Notes under the pieces: model-generated
Database searches by the model: none
What the model was told of the DNA's origin: nothing
Seen by the model: the letters and a program-made list of their open reading frames with translations, nothing else
In this document: positions 63,881 to 64,000 of the stretch, piece by piece
Numbering within the stretch: position 1 is the stretch's first letter
How the letters are laid out: the number at the start of each line of letters is the position of its first letter
Program-made: the position numbers and the translations under genes
NCBI GenBank assembly: GCA_000151295.1
Contig: GG745367.1
Location: 404,297 to 468,296, forward strand
Length of the DNA stretch: 64,000 nucleotides
Direction of reading: 5' to 3'
Source of the DNA: Allomyces macrogynus ATCC 38327
Lineage: Eukaryota; Blastocladiomycota; Blastocladiomycetes; Blastocladiales; Blastocladiaceae

Positions 63881-64000
63881 ATGATGACAACAACGGCGGT
63901 CGATGGCCAGGGCAACTCCACGACCACCGTCACAATCAGGAGGCGTGCTCCGCTCCGCACGTTTGCTCGTGGTGGTGGCGCGACCAACAGAGTGGCACGC
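63881..64000 (+). CDS. Possible 5' end of a gene running off the window
   Basis: An ATG at 63881 (MMTTTAVDGQGNSTTTV) opens a frame that stays open for 40 codons to the window edge and is Thr-, Gly- and Arg-rich. No domain is visible. It is upstream of and divergent from the zinc-finger gene. It may be only a chance frame. Confidence 0.3.
   Translation, partial: MMTTTAVDGQGNSTTTVTIRRRAPLRTFARGGGATNRVAR

Overview
The window is a GC-rich eukaryotic nuclear locus. Genes lie on both strands, most are split by short GT-AG introns of about 60-140 nt, and there are no operons or bacterial signals. The gene set (Gcn4-type bZIP factor, fungal-type C2H2 factor, Siw14-type phosphatase, cobalamin-independent methionine synthase, Cac2/CAF-1B, NudE, Rcm1/NSUN5) fits a fungus. 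GC richness, modest intron density and an intact animal-like cobalamin-dependent methionine synthase point to an early-diverging zoosporic fungus, for example a blastocladiomycete of the Allomyces type. The species call is inference.

Layout. 0-8 kb: 5'-truncated bZIP factor (+), DUF1275 membrane protein (-), large unrecognised membrane protein (+). 8-16 kb: F-box protein A (-), a gene-poor stretch of lower GC, and a GOLD-domain seven-TM (GOST/Lung7TM) protein (-). 16-26 kb: NSUN5/Rcm1 rRNA methyltransferase, NudE dynein regulator, SLC35E3-like transporter and F-box protein B, a paralogue of A (all +). 26-31 kb: a damaged LRR gene (-) and the TREX-2 PCI protein PCID2/Thp1 (+, one apparent frameshift). 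31-35 kb: methionine synthase MetE (+), followed by an inverted patch of decayed metE and F-box fragments. 35-45 kb: BRF1 (-) divergent from CDC48 (+), then CAND1 (+, two apparent frameshifts). 44.8-47 kb: CAF-1 subunit B (-). 48-52 kb: methionine synthase MetH (+). 52-60 kb: Dopey/DOP1 (-) divergent from a SIW14-like phosphatase (+). 60-64 kb: C2H2 zinc-finger factor (-) and a possible gene start at the right edge (+).

The genes are mainly housekeeping: transcription, mRNA export, ribosome modification, protein quality control, chromatin assembly and trafficking. The most notable features are the co-occurrence of both methionine synthases about 14 kb apart on the same strand, the inverted pseudogene patch beside metE, a duplicated Asf1-binding (B-domain-like) motif in CAF-1B, several very small exons (12, 14, 27 and 28 nt), and clustered damage (a 17-bp duplication and single-base frameshifts) in otherwise conserved genes. 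That damage could be base-calling error or decay of one copy in a duplicated genome. I found no CRISPR array, tRNA, rRNA or intact transposon. Splice sites were assigned by eye from frame continuity and remembered family alignments. They are predictions.
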